Part shown: one piece after another, positions 17,283 through 25,946 of the stretch
Layout: each line of letters opens with the position of its first letter
How positions within the stretch are numbered: the stretch's first letter is position 1
Source of the DNA: Paracoccus aerius
Lineage (GTDB): Bacteria; Pseudomonadota; Alphaproteobacteria; Rhodobacterales; Rhodobacteraceae
Reading direction: 5' to 3'
Assembly (NCBI RefSeq): GCF_014656455.1
Contig: NZ_BNCL01000005.1
Location: 180,654 to 244,653, forward strand
DNA: 64,000 nucleotides
Program-made: the position numbers and the translations under genes
Notes under the pieces: model-generated
Told to the model about the DNA's origin: nothing
The model's input: the letters and a program-made list of their open reading frames with translations, nothing else
Databases searched by the model: none

Positions 17283-18497
17283 TCAGCCCCGCATTCCGCG
17301 CATCCCGCCCAAGGGGTTGCGGCCTGACGGCCCGCCCTGGCTTGTGCCGCTGCCTGTGACGATCTGCTCGCCTTCCTGCAGGCCGTCGGTGATCTCGGCC
17401 ATGACCTTGTCGTTCAGGCCCACGCTGACCGCGCGTTCCTGAAGCGAACCGTCGCTGCCCTGCACCTGAAGCCGGTATTGCCCGTCCGCACCCGGCGCGC
17501 CAAGCGCGATGGACGGCACCGTCAGCACGTCCCGCGCCTGGCCCAGGACGATATGCACCTCGGCCGTCATGTAGGTGCGCAACCGGCCGTCGGGATTGGG
17601 AACGGAAAAGCGGCCGTTGTAATAGATCGCCTCGGACGCCGTGCTGCCCGATCCGGTGCCGCCGCCCAGGCTGGAGTCGTTCACGATGGATTCGGGGGCA
17701 GGGGCCACGGCTTCCAGCACCGCTTCATATCGGCGGTCGGGGGCGCCCAAGGTGGTGAACCAGACCTTCTGGCCGGGTTCGACCCGTCCGATATCGGCCT
17801 CGGAAATCTGGGCAAAGACCTCCATCTGGGTCAGGTCGCCCAGCACGACGATCGTGGGGGCGGATTGCGCGGCGTTGACGGTCTGGCCCTGCTGGGCGGT
17901 GATCGCCAGCACGGTGCCGTCGGCGGGCGCGGTGATGCGGGTATAGGCCAGGTTCGCCTCGGCCGTCTGGATCGCGACTTCGGCCTGGGCGATCTGGGCA
18001 TCAAGCGCGTCGATCTGCGCCCGGGCCACCGCCACATTCGAGACGGCGGTGTCATATTCGTTCTGCAAGGTCAGGTTCGAGCTTTGCAACTTTTCCAGCC
18101 GGTCCAGCGTCCGCAGCGCCAGATCCAGCGTCGCCTCGCGCTCGACCCGCTGGGCGCGGGCGACGGCCAGATCCGATTCCGCGGATTTCAGCGCGTTCCG
18201 CTGGTTGACGGAATCGATCTCGGCAATCAGATCGCCCTGGCGGACGGTCTGGCCCAGTTCCACCGCAATGGTGGTGATCCGCCCCGATGCCTGCGCGCCG
18301 ACCGCGACCAGATTGCGGGGCTTGATCGTCCCTTGGGCCAGCACCGTCACCTCGATATCGCCGCGCGCGACGGGGGCGGTCAGCACCTGCGATCCGTCGC
18401 CGCCCTGGGATTGCCCGACGCCAAGTGCCGCGGCCCCCGCCGCAAGCGCGCCGCAGACCGCCAATGCCGCCACGCCGTGACGAAACCCGAAGCGCAT
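17283..18497 (-). CDS. macA: MacA-type periplasmic adaptor (membrane fusion protein)
   Basis: A 404-residue adaptor with an N-terminal signal anchor (VAALAVCGALAAGAAALGV), a lipoyl half-motif RGDIEVTVLAQGTIKPRNLVAVGAQASGRI broken into parts, a long alpha-hairpin rich in Ala/Gln (residues about 110-190, for TolC contact), then a second lipoyl half and beta-barrel domains. It ends in a Gly-rich tail (SGRNPLGGMRGMRG). It links MacB to the outer-membrane channel. It heads the macA-macB operon, divergent from a two-component system. Confidence 0.9.
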   Translation of the reverse strand: MRFGFRHGVAALAVCGALAAGAAALGVGQSQGGDGSQVLTAPVARGDIEVTVLAQGTIKPRNLVAVGAQASGRITTIAVELGQTVRQGDLIAEIDSVNQRNALKSAESDLAVARAQRVEREATLDLALRTLDRLEKLQSSNLTLQNEYDTAVSNVAVARAQIDALDAQIAQAEVAIQTAEANLAYTRITAPADGTVLAITAQQGQTVNAAQSAPTIVVLGDLTQMEVFAQISEADIGRVEPGQKVWFTTLGAPDRRYEAVLEAVAPAPESIVNDSSLGGGTGSGSTASEAIYYNGRFSVPNPDGRLRTYMTAEVHIVLGQARDVLTVPSIALGAPGADGQYRLQVQGSDGSLQERAVSVGLNDKVMAEITDGLQEGEQIVTGSGTSQGGPSGRNPLGGMRGMRG

Positions 18498-18588
18498 CCA
18501 GTTGATCCCCGATCCAGCCGATCTTCCCCATCAGTAGATAGCGCCGGCAGGCCCGGATCCAATGGGGCCAGCCCGGCGCGGCGGACCA

Positions 18589-18600
18589 GATTTGTAAATC
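18589..18600. promoter_or_regulatory. palindrome in the macA / response-regulator divergent region
   Basis: GATTTGTAAATC, a perfect 5-bp inverted repeat with a 2-base centre, in the 206-bp region between divergent macA and the regulator gene. It is a plausible operator for the adjacent response regulator. A perfect GGGGGCG-GCA-CGCCCCC hairpin at 18651-18667 lies in the regulator's own leader. Confidence 0.35.
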
Positions 18601-18703
18601 AACATTTCCAGCGGCGGCACGGAAACGTTCGGTTGCAAAAATGCGGGCAGGGGGGCGGCACGCCCCCTATATTGCGGGTGGCAGAAAGGCGATCAGGACC
18701 GAC

Positions 18704-19423
18704 ATGACCGGCAACCCGCATATCCTTGTCGTCGACGACGACGCCGAAATCCGCAGCCTTCTGGCCCGCTATCTGGGCGGGCAGGGGTTTCGCGTCACCA
18801 CTGCGCAGGACCGGCGCGAATGCCTGGCACGGGTGGCCGACGCGCCGCCCGACCTTATCGTGCTGGATGTGATGCTGCCCGATGGCACCGGGTTGGAGAT
18901 CTGCCGCGGCCTTCAAGACCAGCGGCCGCGCATCCCGGTGATCCTGCTGACGGCCTTGAAGGAAGATGTCGACCGCATCGTGGGGCTGGAGATCGGCGCC
19001 GACGATTACCTGGGCAAGCCCTTCAACCCACGCGAATTGACCGCCCGCATCCGCGCCGTCCTGCGCCGCAGCGGCGGCGATGAACCCCCTCAGCCTGCCG
19101 GCAGCTATCTGTTCGCGGGCTTCCGGGTGCTTCCGGACCAACGCCGGGTTGTCGCGGGCGGGGCCGACATCGACCTGACCGGGGCCGAGTTCGACCTTCT
19201 GATGGCCTTCCTGGTGCGCCCCGGCCGGGTCCTGTCGCGCGATCTGCTGCTGGATCTGACGCAAGGCCGGGACCGCGACCCGCTCGATCGGTCCATCGAC
19301 GTGCTGATGAGCAGGCTGCGCCGCAAGCTTGCCACCGATGCCGTGCCCGCCGTCTTCAAGACTGTGCGGAACGGCGGCTATCAGCTTGCCGTCCCCGTCG
19401 CGGTCGAGGCGCCGGGCCCATGA
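18704..19423 (+). CDS. OmpR-type DNA-binding response regulator
   Basis: A 239-residue response regulator. The receiver domain has the acidic pair DDD near residues 10-12, the phosphoacceptor Asp55 (LIVLDVMLPDG), Thr in LLTALKE and Lys in YLGKPF. The C-terminal winged-helix domain of the OmpR/PhoB type includes LTGAEFDLLMAFLVRPGRVLSRDLLL and SIDVLMSRLRRKL. It overlaps the kinase gene by four bases. Divergence from macAB suggests it controls that exporter; this is inference. Start 18704 is family-consistent. Confidence 0.93.
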   Translation: MTGNPHILVVDDDAEIRSLLARYLGGQGFRVTTAQDRRECLARVADAPPDLIVLDVMLPDGTGLEICRGLQDQRPRIPVILLTALKEDVDRIVGLEIGADDYLGKPFNPRELTARIRAVLRRSGGDEPPQPAGSYLFAGFRVLPDQRRVVAGGADIDLTGAEFDLLMAFLVRPGRVLSRDLLLDLTQGRDRDPLDRSIDVLMSRLRRKLATDAVPAVFKTVRNGGYQLAVPVAVEAPGP

Positions 19424-20673
19424 CCTCGCTGCGCAACCGGATCGCGGGCTTCATGATCCTGGCCATCGTCGTGGTGATCGCCCTGGCGACGCTTGTCGCG
19501 GTGCAACTGGTCCAGCGACCGTTGCCCGAGGCCGCGGTGATCCCCGTGGCCCGACAGATCGCCTGGAACGTCCGCTTTGCCCAGACCGATCGCGCGGCGG
19601 CCGAGGCTGCGGGAATGCTGTTCGCCGACCGCCCTGCCGCCGGCGAGGTGCGCGACCGATCGACCCAGCGTTGGACCCGAACGCTTGCAAAGCAGGGCCT
19701 GCAGAACCGGTTCGTGGTGACCGAGGATCCGCAGGGGACGACGCGGCGCATCTCGGTCGACCTTGGGGACGGCTGGGTGATCCTGCCCTTGCCGGACCTG
19801 CGGCCGCCGCGCGGGGGGTGGCGCATCTTCGCGGCCTGGATGGCGCTGATCGTGACCGGGGCCACGGCCGTGTCGCTGGTGGCCGCCACGCGGATCACCG
19901 GGCCCTTGCGGATCCTGGAAGGCGCCGTGGACCGAATCGGCCGCGACGGCGTGCTGGTGCCGATCCCGGAAACCGGACTGCCCGAAACCCAAGCCACGGC
20001 GCGGGCGCTGAACCACCTGTCGGCGCGGCTGAAATCGGCGATGGAAAGCCGGATGCGCCTTGTCGCGGCGGCGGGCCACGACCTGCGCACGCCCATGACC
20101 CGGATGCGCCTGCGCGCCGAATTCGTCGAGGACGACGCCGAGCGCGAGAAATGGCTGGCCGACCTGGCCGAATTGGACGCCATCGCCGACAGCGCGATCC
20201 GGCTGGTCCGCGACCAGGTGACCCAAGGAGAGGCGCAGGATCTGCGGCTTGACCGGCTTGTGGGCGAAATCGTCGCCGAGTTGCGCGCCCTGAATTACCT
20301 GGTCACGCTTGGACCGCTTGCGGCGCTGGTGGCCAGCGCCGATCCGTTGTCGCTGAAGCGCGCCATCCGCAACCTGGTCATCAATGCGGCGACCCACGGC
20401 AAGGCCGCGCGCGTCCGTCTGCGCCACGACGGGGAAGGGGCCGAACTGGTGATCGAGGATGACGGCCCCGGCATCCCCGAGGCGCTGATGGAACGCGCCT
20501 TCGAGCCGTTCTTCCGGGTGGACAAGGGCCGCCGCAAGGCGCTGCCGGGCGCAGGGCTGGGCATGGCGATTGCCCGGCAGATCCTGGACCAGCTTGGCGG
20601 CCGGATCGCGCTTGCGAACATCCAGCCGCGCGGGCTGCGCCAGACCGTGACGCTGCCCGCGCGGATCGCCTGA
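19420..20673 (+). CDS. sensor histidine kinase (EnvZ-like)
   Basis: A 417-residue membrane kinase: helix 1 near residues 8-30, a periplasmic sensor of about 110 residues, helix 2 near 142-162, HAMP, then HisKA with phosphoacceptor His220 in AAGHDLRTPMTRMRL and an HATPase_c domain with N-box LVINAATHG, DDGPGIP and GAGLGMAIARQ. It partners the overlapping response regulator. The signal sensed is unknown; the neighbouring MacAB exporter suggests envelope stress or an exported compound. Confidence 0.92.
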   Translation: MTSLRNRIAGFMILAIVVVIALATLVAVQLVQRPLPEAAVIPVARQIAWNVRFAQTDRAAAEAAGMLFADRPAAGEVRDRSTQRWTRTLAKQGLQNRFVVTEDPQGTTRRISVDLGDGWVILPLPDLRPPRGGWRIFAAWMALIVTGATAVSLVAATRITGPLRILEGAVDRIGRDGVLVPIPETGLPETQATARALNHLSARLKSAMESRMRLVAAAGHDLRTPMTRMRLRAEFVEDDAEREKWLADLAELDAIADSAIRLVRDQVTQGEAQDLRLDRLVGEIVAELRALNYLVTLGPLAALVASADPLSLKRAIRNLVINAATHGKAARVRLRHDGEGAELVIEDDGPGIPEALMERAFEPFFRVDKGRRKALPGAGLGMAIARQILDQLGGRIALANIQPRGLRQTVTLPARIA

Positions 20674-20678
20674 CGCGC

Positions 20679-22130
20679 CTACTGCGCGCCGCGAATCGCC
20701 GGGTAGGCCGCGCGGAAGGCGTGATAGGCGGCCTCGAAATCGTCGCGCAGGGTGGCATCGGGGGCGATTTCCTCGACCATGTCGGGGGCGGTCATGACCT
20801 GGGCCATGCTGCCCGCGCCTGCCGCGACCATGCCCAGCCGAGCCGCGCCCAGGGCTGCGCCGAATTCGCCATCGGCGGGCAGGGTCAGGGTCACGTCCAG
20901 CGTCGTGGCGATCACCCGCAGCCAGTAACGCGACCGCGCCCCGCCGCCGATCGCCATCATCCGGTCCAGCCGGGCGCCCGTTTCCTTCAGCGCCTGGTGG
21001 CTGTCGCGCAAGCCGAAGGCCACGCCTTCCAGAACGGCGCGGGTCATGTCGTCGCGCGTGGTGCCCGACCCCAGGCCGGTGAAGGCGCCCCGGATCACCG
21101 CATCGTTGTGCGGCGTCCGTTCGCCCGACAGATAGGGCAGGAAGCGCACCGGCCCCGGCGCGCGCAGCGTCTCGCCCAGGGAGGCGGTCAGGTCGGCAGG
21201 GCGCGCGCCGGTGATCCCGGACAGCCAGTTCAGGCTGTCGGTCGCCGACAGCATCACGCCCATCTGGTACCAGGTTCCCGGCACCGCGTGGCAGAAGGTG
21301 TGCAGCGCCGTTTCCGGCGCGGGGTGATAGCCGTCGCGCGCCGCCAGCAGCACGCCCGATGTTCCCAACGACACGAAGCCCTGGCCTTCGCGCATGGCGC
21401 CGATCCCGCAGGCGGCGGCGGCATTGTCGCCCGCGCCCCCGGCCACCACTACCGGCTGCGACAGCCCCCAGGCCTGCGCCAGGTCCGCGCGCAGTCTGCC
21501 TGCGGGGGCCGAGCCTTCGACCAGCCGGGGCATCTGGTCGCGCCGCATGTGGCCCGCAGCCAGCAGCGCGTCCGACCAGTCCCGCGCGCCCGTATCCAGC
21601 CAGGACGTGCCTGCCGCATCAGACATGTCGGTCACATGATCGCCGGTGAGATACAGGTTAAGATAGGCAGCGGGCAGCAGCACCCGTGCGATCCGGGCAT
21701 GGTTCTGCGGTTCATGCGCGCGGACCCATTCCAGCTTGGGCGCGGTGAAGCCCGGAAAGACGATATTGCCCGACAGATCCCGCACCCCCGGCGTCGCGTC
21801 CAGCCTTGCGGCCTCGGCGTGGCTGCGGGTGTCGTTCCACAGGATGCAGGGCCGGATCACCCGATCGTCCGCGTCCAGCAGGGTCGCGCCATGCATGTGG
21901 CCTGCAACGCCAATGCCGCGAAGGCCGGCAAATTCCGGGTGGCGGTCGCGCAGTTCCGCAATGGCCCCTTCAAGTGCGCCGATCCAATCGGCGGGATCCT
22001 GTTCCGACCAGCCGGAATGGGGATGACTGACCGGATAATGCCGTTCCGTCGATCCGACGGGCCTGCCGCCTTCCTCCACCAGCAGCGCCCGCAGCCCCGA
22101 CGTGCCCAGATCGATTCCCAGATAGCTCAT
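20679..22130 (-). CDS. xylB: xylulokinase
   Basis: A 483-residue FGGY-family kinase: MSYLGIDLGTSGLRALLVEE at the N-terminus, the GVAGHMHGATLLD loop, WNDTRSHAEA, and the C-terminal ATP-binding IGGGARSRYWLRVIATTLD. The combination is that of xylulokinase, which phosphorylates D-xylulose for the pentose phosphate pathway. It converges with the histidine kinase five bases away. The neighbour upstream is a HAD phosphatase; in related genera this pair sits in polyol operons with transporter and dehydrogenase genes, none of which is here. Confidence 0.9.
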   Translation of the reverse strand: MSYLGIDLGTSGLRALLVEEGGRPVGSTERHYPVSHPHSGWSEQDPADWIGALEGAIAELRDRHPEFAGLRGIGVAGHMHGATLLDADDRVIRPCILWNDTRSHAEAARLDATPGVRDLSGNIVFPGFTAPKLEWVRAHEPQNHARIARVLLPAAYLNLYLTGDHVTDMSDAAGTSWLDTGARDWSDALLAAGHMRRDQMPRLVEGSAPAGRLRADLAQAWGLSQPVVVAGGAGDNAAAACGIGAMREGQGFVSLGTSGVLLAARDGYHPAPETALHTFCHAVPGTWYQMGVMLSATDSLNWLSGITGARPADLTASLGETLRAPGPVRFLPYLSGERTPHNDAVIRGAFTGLGSGTTRDDMTRAVLEGVAFGLRDSHQALKETGARLDRMMAIGGGARSRYWLRVIATTLDVTLTLPADGEFGAALGAARLGMVAAGAGSMAQVMTAPDMVEEIAPDATLRDDFEAAYHAFRAAYPAIRGAQ

Positions 22131-22185
22131 CTTCCCTCTCTCCCCTGCGGCCTTGCCGCCCTTGTCTTGCGAATGATGGTCGCCG

Positions 22186-22878
22186 TCAGACCCGTCCCGG
22201 CCTGTCCAGCAGTGCCGCCGCCATCCCATCCAGATCCGGCAGCACGATCGCCGCGCCAGCCTCGCTCAGGCGGCGGGCATGGTCGTCCTGCATCCCGACA
22301 AGATGGCTGCCGCCGGTGAAGCCCACCGCGCGCATCCCTGCGGCGCGGGCGCCGGTGATCCCGTGCGGGGAATCCTCCATCACCGCGCAGGCTTCGGGGG
22401 CGATGCCCACGCTTTGGGCGGCCAGCAGGAACAGGTCGGGGGCGGGCTTGCCGCGCCGCACCTGATCGGCGCTGAAGATGCGGTCGCCGAACTGGCCCGC
22501 CAGACCCGCCACATCCAGCGTGATGCCCAGCCTGCGGACCGAACTGCCGGTGGCGATGGCCACCGTCACGCCGCGCGCGGCCAGATCGTCCAGCAGTGCC
22601 GGAATGCCGGGGATCACCCGCAATTCGGAAGGATAGCGCGCCAGCAGCCGTTCCTCGAAGATGCGGGCGAAGTCGGGCAGGTCGGGCCGGTCAAGCGCCT
22701 CGCTGAGGTGCCGGACAATGGCCTGAATCGACATGCCCAGGAATTTGCGGCGCAGCTCGTCCGGGGTGGCATGCAGCCCCTCGACCGCCATCATCTCGGC
22801 CAGCGTTTCCAGCGACATCGGCTCGCTGTCCACAAGGCAGCCGTCCATGTCGAAGATCACGGCGCGGATATCGGTCAT
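22186..22878 (-). CDS. HAD-IA family hydrolase (phosphoglycolate/beta-phosphoglucomutase-like)
   Basis: A 230-residue HAD phosphatase with motif I FDMDGCLVDSEP (residues 9-20), motif II IATGSS, motif III RRGKPAPDLFLLAA and motif IV VMEDSPHGITGARAAGM. The helical cap after motif I is of the beta-PGM type. It probably dephosphorylates a sugar or polyol phosphate. It is 55 bases upstream of xylB on the same strand, so they likely form one operon and handle the same polyol. The start at 22878 follows the family; the open frame runs to 22974 without similarity. Confidence 0.88.
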   Translation of the reverse strand: MTDIRAVIFDMDGCLVDSEPMSLETLAEMMAVEGLHATPDELRRKFLGMSIQAIVRHLSEALDRPDLPDFARIFEERLLARYPSELRVIPGIPALLDDLAARGVTVAIATGSSVRRLGITLDVAGLAGQFGDRIFSADQVRRGKPAPDLFLLAAQSVGIAPEACAVMEDSPHGITGARAAGMRAVGFTGGSHLVGMQDDHARRLSEAGAAIVLPDLDGMAAALLDRPGRV

Positions 22879-22965
22879 GCGGCCCCCTGGTTGCGATAAC
22901 GGCCTGATGCCTACACGGATCGGGCGCGGATGACAAACGGCGCCTGCTGCGCTAGGCGGGTGGGC

Positions 22966-23715
22966 ATGACGCATTTCCTTCCTGTCCGAGAGCTTTTCGT
23001 GTCCCCCGACGCCGCGACCGCCCTGGGGGCCGAGGCCGAGAAGCTGCCCGCATGGGCGCTGGATGCCCGCCAGGTGGCCGAGCTTGACCTGCTTCTAAGC
23101 GGCGGCTTCACCCCGCTGCGCGGCTACATGACCGAGGCCGATTATCGCGCGGCTTGCGAAGGCGGGGACAGGGGATGGCCAGTGCCCTTTGCCCTTCGGG
23201 TCGCGGCGGATTTCGCCCGGGGGGTCGAACCCGGCCACGACATTGCGCTGCGCGACGCGGGTGGCGTCGTGGCGGTGCTGTCGGTGACCGACCGCTGGGG
23301 CGACCCGACCCGCTTAGGGGGCAAGGTCAAGGGCCTGCGCCGCCCCGGCAGCGGCCCGACCCCCAACGCGCTGCGCGCCCTGTTCCGGGGCCGAGGAACC
23401 GGTCAGGTGCTGGCAGTCCTGCCTGCGTCCCAGGCGGATGTGGAGATGGCCGCGACGCTGGTCGCCCGCATGGGCGCGGCGCTGCTGGTCCAGACCGCGC
23501 CAGGTGTCGTGGTCGATGCGCCCGGCGATGCCGTGCTGGCGCCCCTGGCCGCAGGACCGCCCGAAGGTCCCCGCGGCCTGCTGTGGCAGGCGCTTGTCGC
23601 GCGCAATCATGGGGCGACGCATCTGTTCCTGCCCGACGCCGCCGCACGGGAAATTTACCGCCCGCATCAGGACCGGATCGGGCTGCCGATGGTTCTGCCC
23701 GACGGGAACCGCTAG
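22966..23715 (+). CDS. degenerate ATP-sulfurylase-like protein (probable pseudoenzyme)
   Basis: A 249-residue protein aligning with the N-terminal part of sulfate adenylyltransferase: LPVRELFVSPDAATAL, LPAWALDARQVAELDLLLSGG (shown in part, about 27-47), FTPLRGYMTEADY (48-60), WPVPFALRVA, NALRALFR and, near the end, VARNHGATHLF (211-221). The family catalytic motif QTRNPxHxxH is absent: that position reads VLPASQADVEMA (151-162). The protein is about 75 residues shorter than the sulfurylase domain and has no APS kinase part. Sulfate activation is therefore unlikely. The start at 22966 matches family N-termini. Confidence 0.75.
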   Translation: MTHFLPVRELFVSPDAATALGAEAEKLPAWALDARQVAELDLLLSGGFTPLRGYMTEADYRAACEGGDRGWPVPFALRVAADFARGVEPGHDIALRDAGGVVAVLSVTDRWGDPTRLGGKVKGLRRPGSGPTPNALRALFRGRGTGQVLAVLPASQADVEMAATLVARMGAALLVQTAPGVVVDAPGDAVLAPLAAGPPEGPRGLLWQALVARNHGATHLFLPDAAAREIYRPHQDRIGLPMVLPDGNR

Positions 23716-23753
23716 GCCGGGCCTGATGTCACGATCTGCAGGAAAGGCGGCCC

Positions 23754-25211
23754 ATGTCCCTGGTGCGTGCAGGCGATCCCGCCTTCAACCCCTGGCTTGC
23801 AGCGGTCCTGCTGCTGCTGGGCAACTTCATGAACCTGATCGACGTCAGCATCGTGAACGTCGCGCTGCCCTCGATCCGGGAAAACCTGGGGGCCACTGCG
23901 GCCGAGATCGAGTGGGTGTCGGCCGCCTATGTGCTGGCCTTCGCGGCGGGGCTGCTGCCCTTCGGCCGCTTCGGCGACAAGTTCGGGCGCAAGCGGCTGT
24001 TCCTGCTGGGCATCGGGCTTTTCACGCTGGCCTCGGCGCTGTGCGGCTTTGCGCTGTCGATGCCGATGCTGATCTGGTCGCGCGCGCTGCAGGGGGTGGG
24101 CGGGGCGATGGTGGTGCCGCAGGTCATGGCGATCATGCATGTGATGTTTCCGCCCGAACAGAAGGCGCGCGCCTTTGCCCTGGCGGGCGTGGTGGCAAGC
24201 CTTGGGGCGGTCACCGGGCCGCTGATGGGCGGCGCGCTGATCACGGGCGACATCGCCGGTCTTGACTGGCGGCCGATCTTCCTGGTGAACCTGCCGGTCG
24301 GGATGGTCGTCATCGCGGCGGGGCTTCGCTGGATCCCGGCGCTGTCATCGGATCGGAAGATGCGCATCGACTGGATCGGCGTCGGGCTGTTCTCGCTGGC
24401 TGTGGTGCTGGTTGTCCTGCCGGTGATCGAGGGCGCGCTGCTGGGCTGGCCCTGGTGGTGCATCGCAATGCTGGTCGCGGCGCTGCCGGTGGGCGGGCTG
24501 TTTGTCTGGCGGCAGGTCCGCCTGGCGCGCCAGGGGAGAGAGCAGCTGCTGCCGGTCGCGCTGATGCGCAACGCGGCCTTTGTCACGGGCGTGCTGATGG
24601 TCATGCTGCACTTTTCGGCCATACCGGGAATGTTCCTGGTGCTGGCGATCTATCTGCAGACCGGCTTCGGGTTGGACCCGATGCAGTCGGGCATCGCCAC
24701 CGCGCCCTTTCCGCTGGGCATCATGCTGGGCAGCTACATCACCGGGCGCTTCGGGACGAAATGGATGCCGGGACGCATGGCGGTGGGCGTGGCGACGCTT
24801 TTGGCGGGGATGGTCTTCCTGCGCCATGTCACCGGCCATCCGCCGCAAAGCTTCACGCCTGCAACCCTGATCGGGCCATTGGCTGTCTGCGGCTTTGGCA
24901 TGGGGCTGACGATCTCGCCGTTGTTCCAGACGGTGCTGCAATCGGTGCCGGGACGGGATGCTGGGGCGGGATCAGGGGCGATGCAGGCCTTCCAGCAGGT
25001 CGGCGCGGCCATCGGCATCGCGGTGGTGTCCAGCCTGTTCTTCGTGCGCCTGCACGGGCAGGGCGGCAACGATTATCCTGCCGCCATGTCGCACGCCCTG
25101 ACCTATCAGGTCTGCGCCTTTGCCGCGATCCTGACGGTGCTGGCGCTGCGGACCGGCCTGCGGGGCAAGGCGGACACTCCGCCCCGCCCCGAAAAGGTCA
25201 GTGGACGCTGA
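23754..25211 (+). CDS. DHA2-type MFS multidrug efflux transporter
   Basis: A 485-residue transporter with about fourteen membrane helices. It has the family motifs NFMNLIDVSIVNVALPSI (helix 1), the loop GRFGDKFGRKRLFLLG after helix 2 and GVVASLGAVTGPLMGGAL in helix 5, placing it in the EmrB/QacA drug:H+ antiporter group. Substrates cannot be predicted. It lies 38 bases after the sulfurylase-like gene and its 3' end overlaps the convergent DUF1150 gene by 14 bases. Confidence 0.92.
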   Translation: MSLVRAGDPAFNPWLAAVLLLLGNFMNLIDVSIVNVALPSIRENLGATAAEIEWVSAAYVLAFAAGLLPFGRFGDKFGRKRLFLLGIGLFTLASALCGFALSMPMLIWSRALQGVGGAMVVPQVMAIMHVMFPPEQKARAFALAGVVASLGAVTGPLMGGALITGDIAGLDWRPIFLVNLPVGMVVIAAGLRWIPALSSDRKMRIDWIGVGLFSLAVVLVVLPVIEGALLGWPWWCIAMLVAALPVGGLFVWRQVRLARQGREQLLPVALMRNAAFVTGVLMVMLHFSAIPGMFLVLAIYLQTGFGLDPMQSGIATAPFPLGIMLGSYITGRFGTKWMPGRMAVGVATLLAGMVFLRHVTGHPPQSFTPATLIGPLAVCGFGMGLTISPLFQTVLQSVPGRDAGAGSGAMQAFQQVGAAIGIAVVSSLFFVRLHGQGGNDYPAAMSHALTYQVCAFAAILTVLALRTGLRGKADTPPRPEKVSGR

Positions 25212-25425
25212 CCGGGGTCAGTTCGTTCTGGCGGGCCAGCACAAAGGCCAGTTGCCGGTCCTTGACCAGGGCCAGGCGTTCGCCGTCGATGTCGTGGACG
25301 GCATACATGCTGTCGATCCCGTCAAGCTGCTGACGCAGTTCCTGGGGCAGGCTGCTGGTTTCCACCTGACGGATATAGACCGTCCTTTCGGCGTCAATGC
25401 CGCCGAAGTCGAATTTGGTATCCAT
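25198..25425 (-). CDS. DUF1150 family small protein
   Basis: A 75-residue protein (MDTKFDFGGIDAERTVYIRQV...) of the DUF1150 family, common in alphaproteobacteria and usually encoded next to a small heat shock protein, as here. The core HDIDGERLALVKDRQLAFVLARQNEL is typical. Function is unknown; the linkage suggests a role in heat stress. It starts eleven bases after the Hsp20 stop. Confidence 0.88.
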   Translation of the reverse strand: MDTKFDFGGIDAERTVYIRQVETSSLPQELRQQLDGIDSMYAVHDIDGERLALVKDRQLAFVLARQNELTPVSVH

Positions 25426-25436
25426 GATGATCCCCT

Positions 25437-25847
25437 TTACTTGCGGCTGATCGGAATGGTCTGGACGACCTGCTGGGGCTGGATGCGCCTCAGGTCCACA
25501 TGAAGCAGGCCGTTCCCCATCTGGGCGCCCTCGACCTCGACCCCGTCGGCCAGGACGAAACTGCGCTGGAAGGCACGGGCGGCGATGCCCCGGTGCAGGA
25601 AGACGCGCTCGCTTTCGGGTTCGGCCATGCGGCCGCGGATGACAAGCTGCCGGTCCTCGGTCGTGACGGACAGATCCTGTTCCGCAAAACCCGCGACCGC
25701 CAGCGTGATCCGGAACCCGTCTGGCGCGACATGTTCGATGTTATAGGGGGGATAGCCCTCGGCGCCCTTTGCGGCCCGTTCGGCCAGACGCTCTAGCTGG
25801 TCGAACCCCAGCAGATACGGATGCGCCCCCAGCGAAATCTTGGTCAT
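25437..25847 (-). CDS. Hsp20 / IbpA-type small heat shock protein
   Basis: A 136-residue alpha-crystallin domain protein: PPYNIEHVAPDGFRITLAVAGFAEQDLSV, RGIAARAFQRSFVLADGVEVEGAQMGNGLL in parts, and the C-terminal IPI-type motif (TIPISRK) for oligomer assembly. It binds unfolding proteins as an ATP-independent chaperone. The start at 25847 has AAAGGG upstream; the longer open frame to 25940 is not family-like. A heat-shock-type promoter candidate lies 64-94 bp upstream. Confidence 0.92.
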   Translation of the reverse strand: MTKISLGAHPYLLGFDQLERLAERAAKGAEGYPPYNIEHVAPDGFRITLAVAGFAEQDLSVTTEDRQLVIRGRMAEPESERVFLHRGIAARAFQRSFVLADGVEVEGAQMGNGLLHVDLRRIQPQQVVQTIPISRK

Positions 25848-25910
25848 GCTCAGCCCTTTTTGCGACAAGCGACTGTTCTGCGGACCCCTTGGCGGCGATC
25901 CGCTTGGCAT

Positions 25911-25941
25911 CAATATGTGGACGAAGCCGGCGCCTTGCAAG
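25911..25941 (-). promoter_or_regulatory. candidate RpoH (heat shock) promoter of hsp20
   Basis: On the minus strand CTTGCAAG (25941-25934) is followed after about 13-14 bases by CCACATAT. The CTTG -35 and CAnAT-like -10 resemble sigma-32 promoters, in the expected place before a small heat shock gene. Spacing and -10 match are imperfect. Confidence 0.35.
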
Positions 25942-25946
25942 TCCGA

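Noticed and set aside
22966..23715. Calling the sulfurylase-like protein a functional sulfate adenylyltransferase
   Set aside because: The QTRNPxHxxH catalytic motif is missing and the protein is too short.
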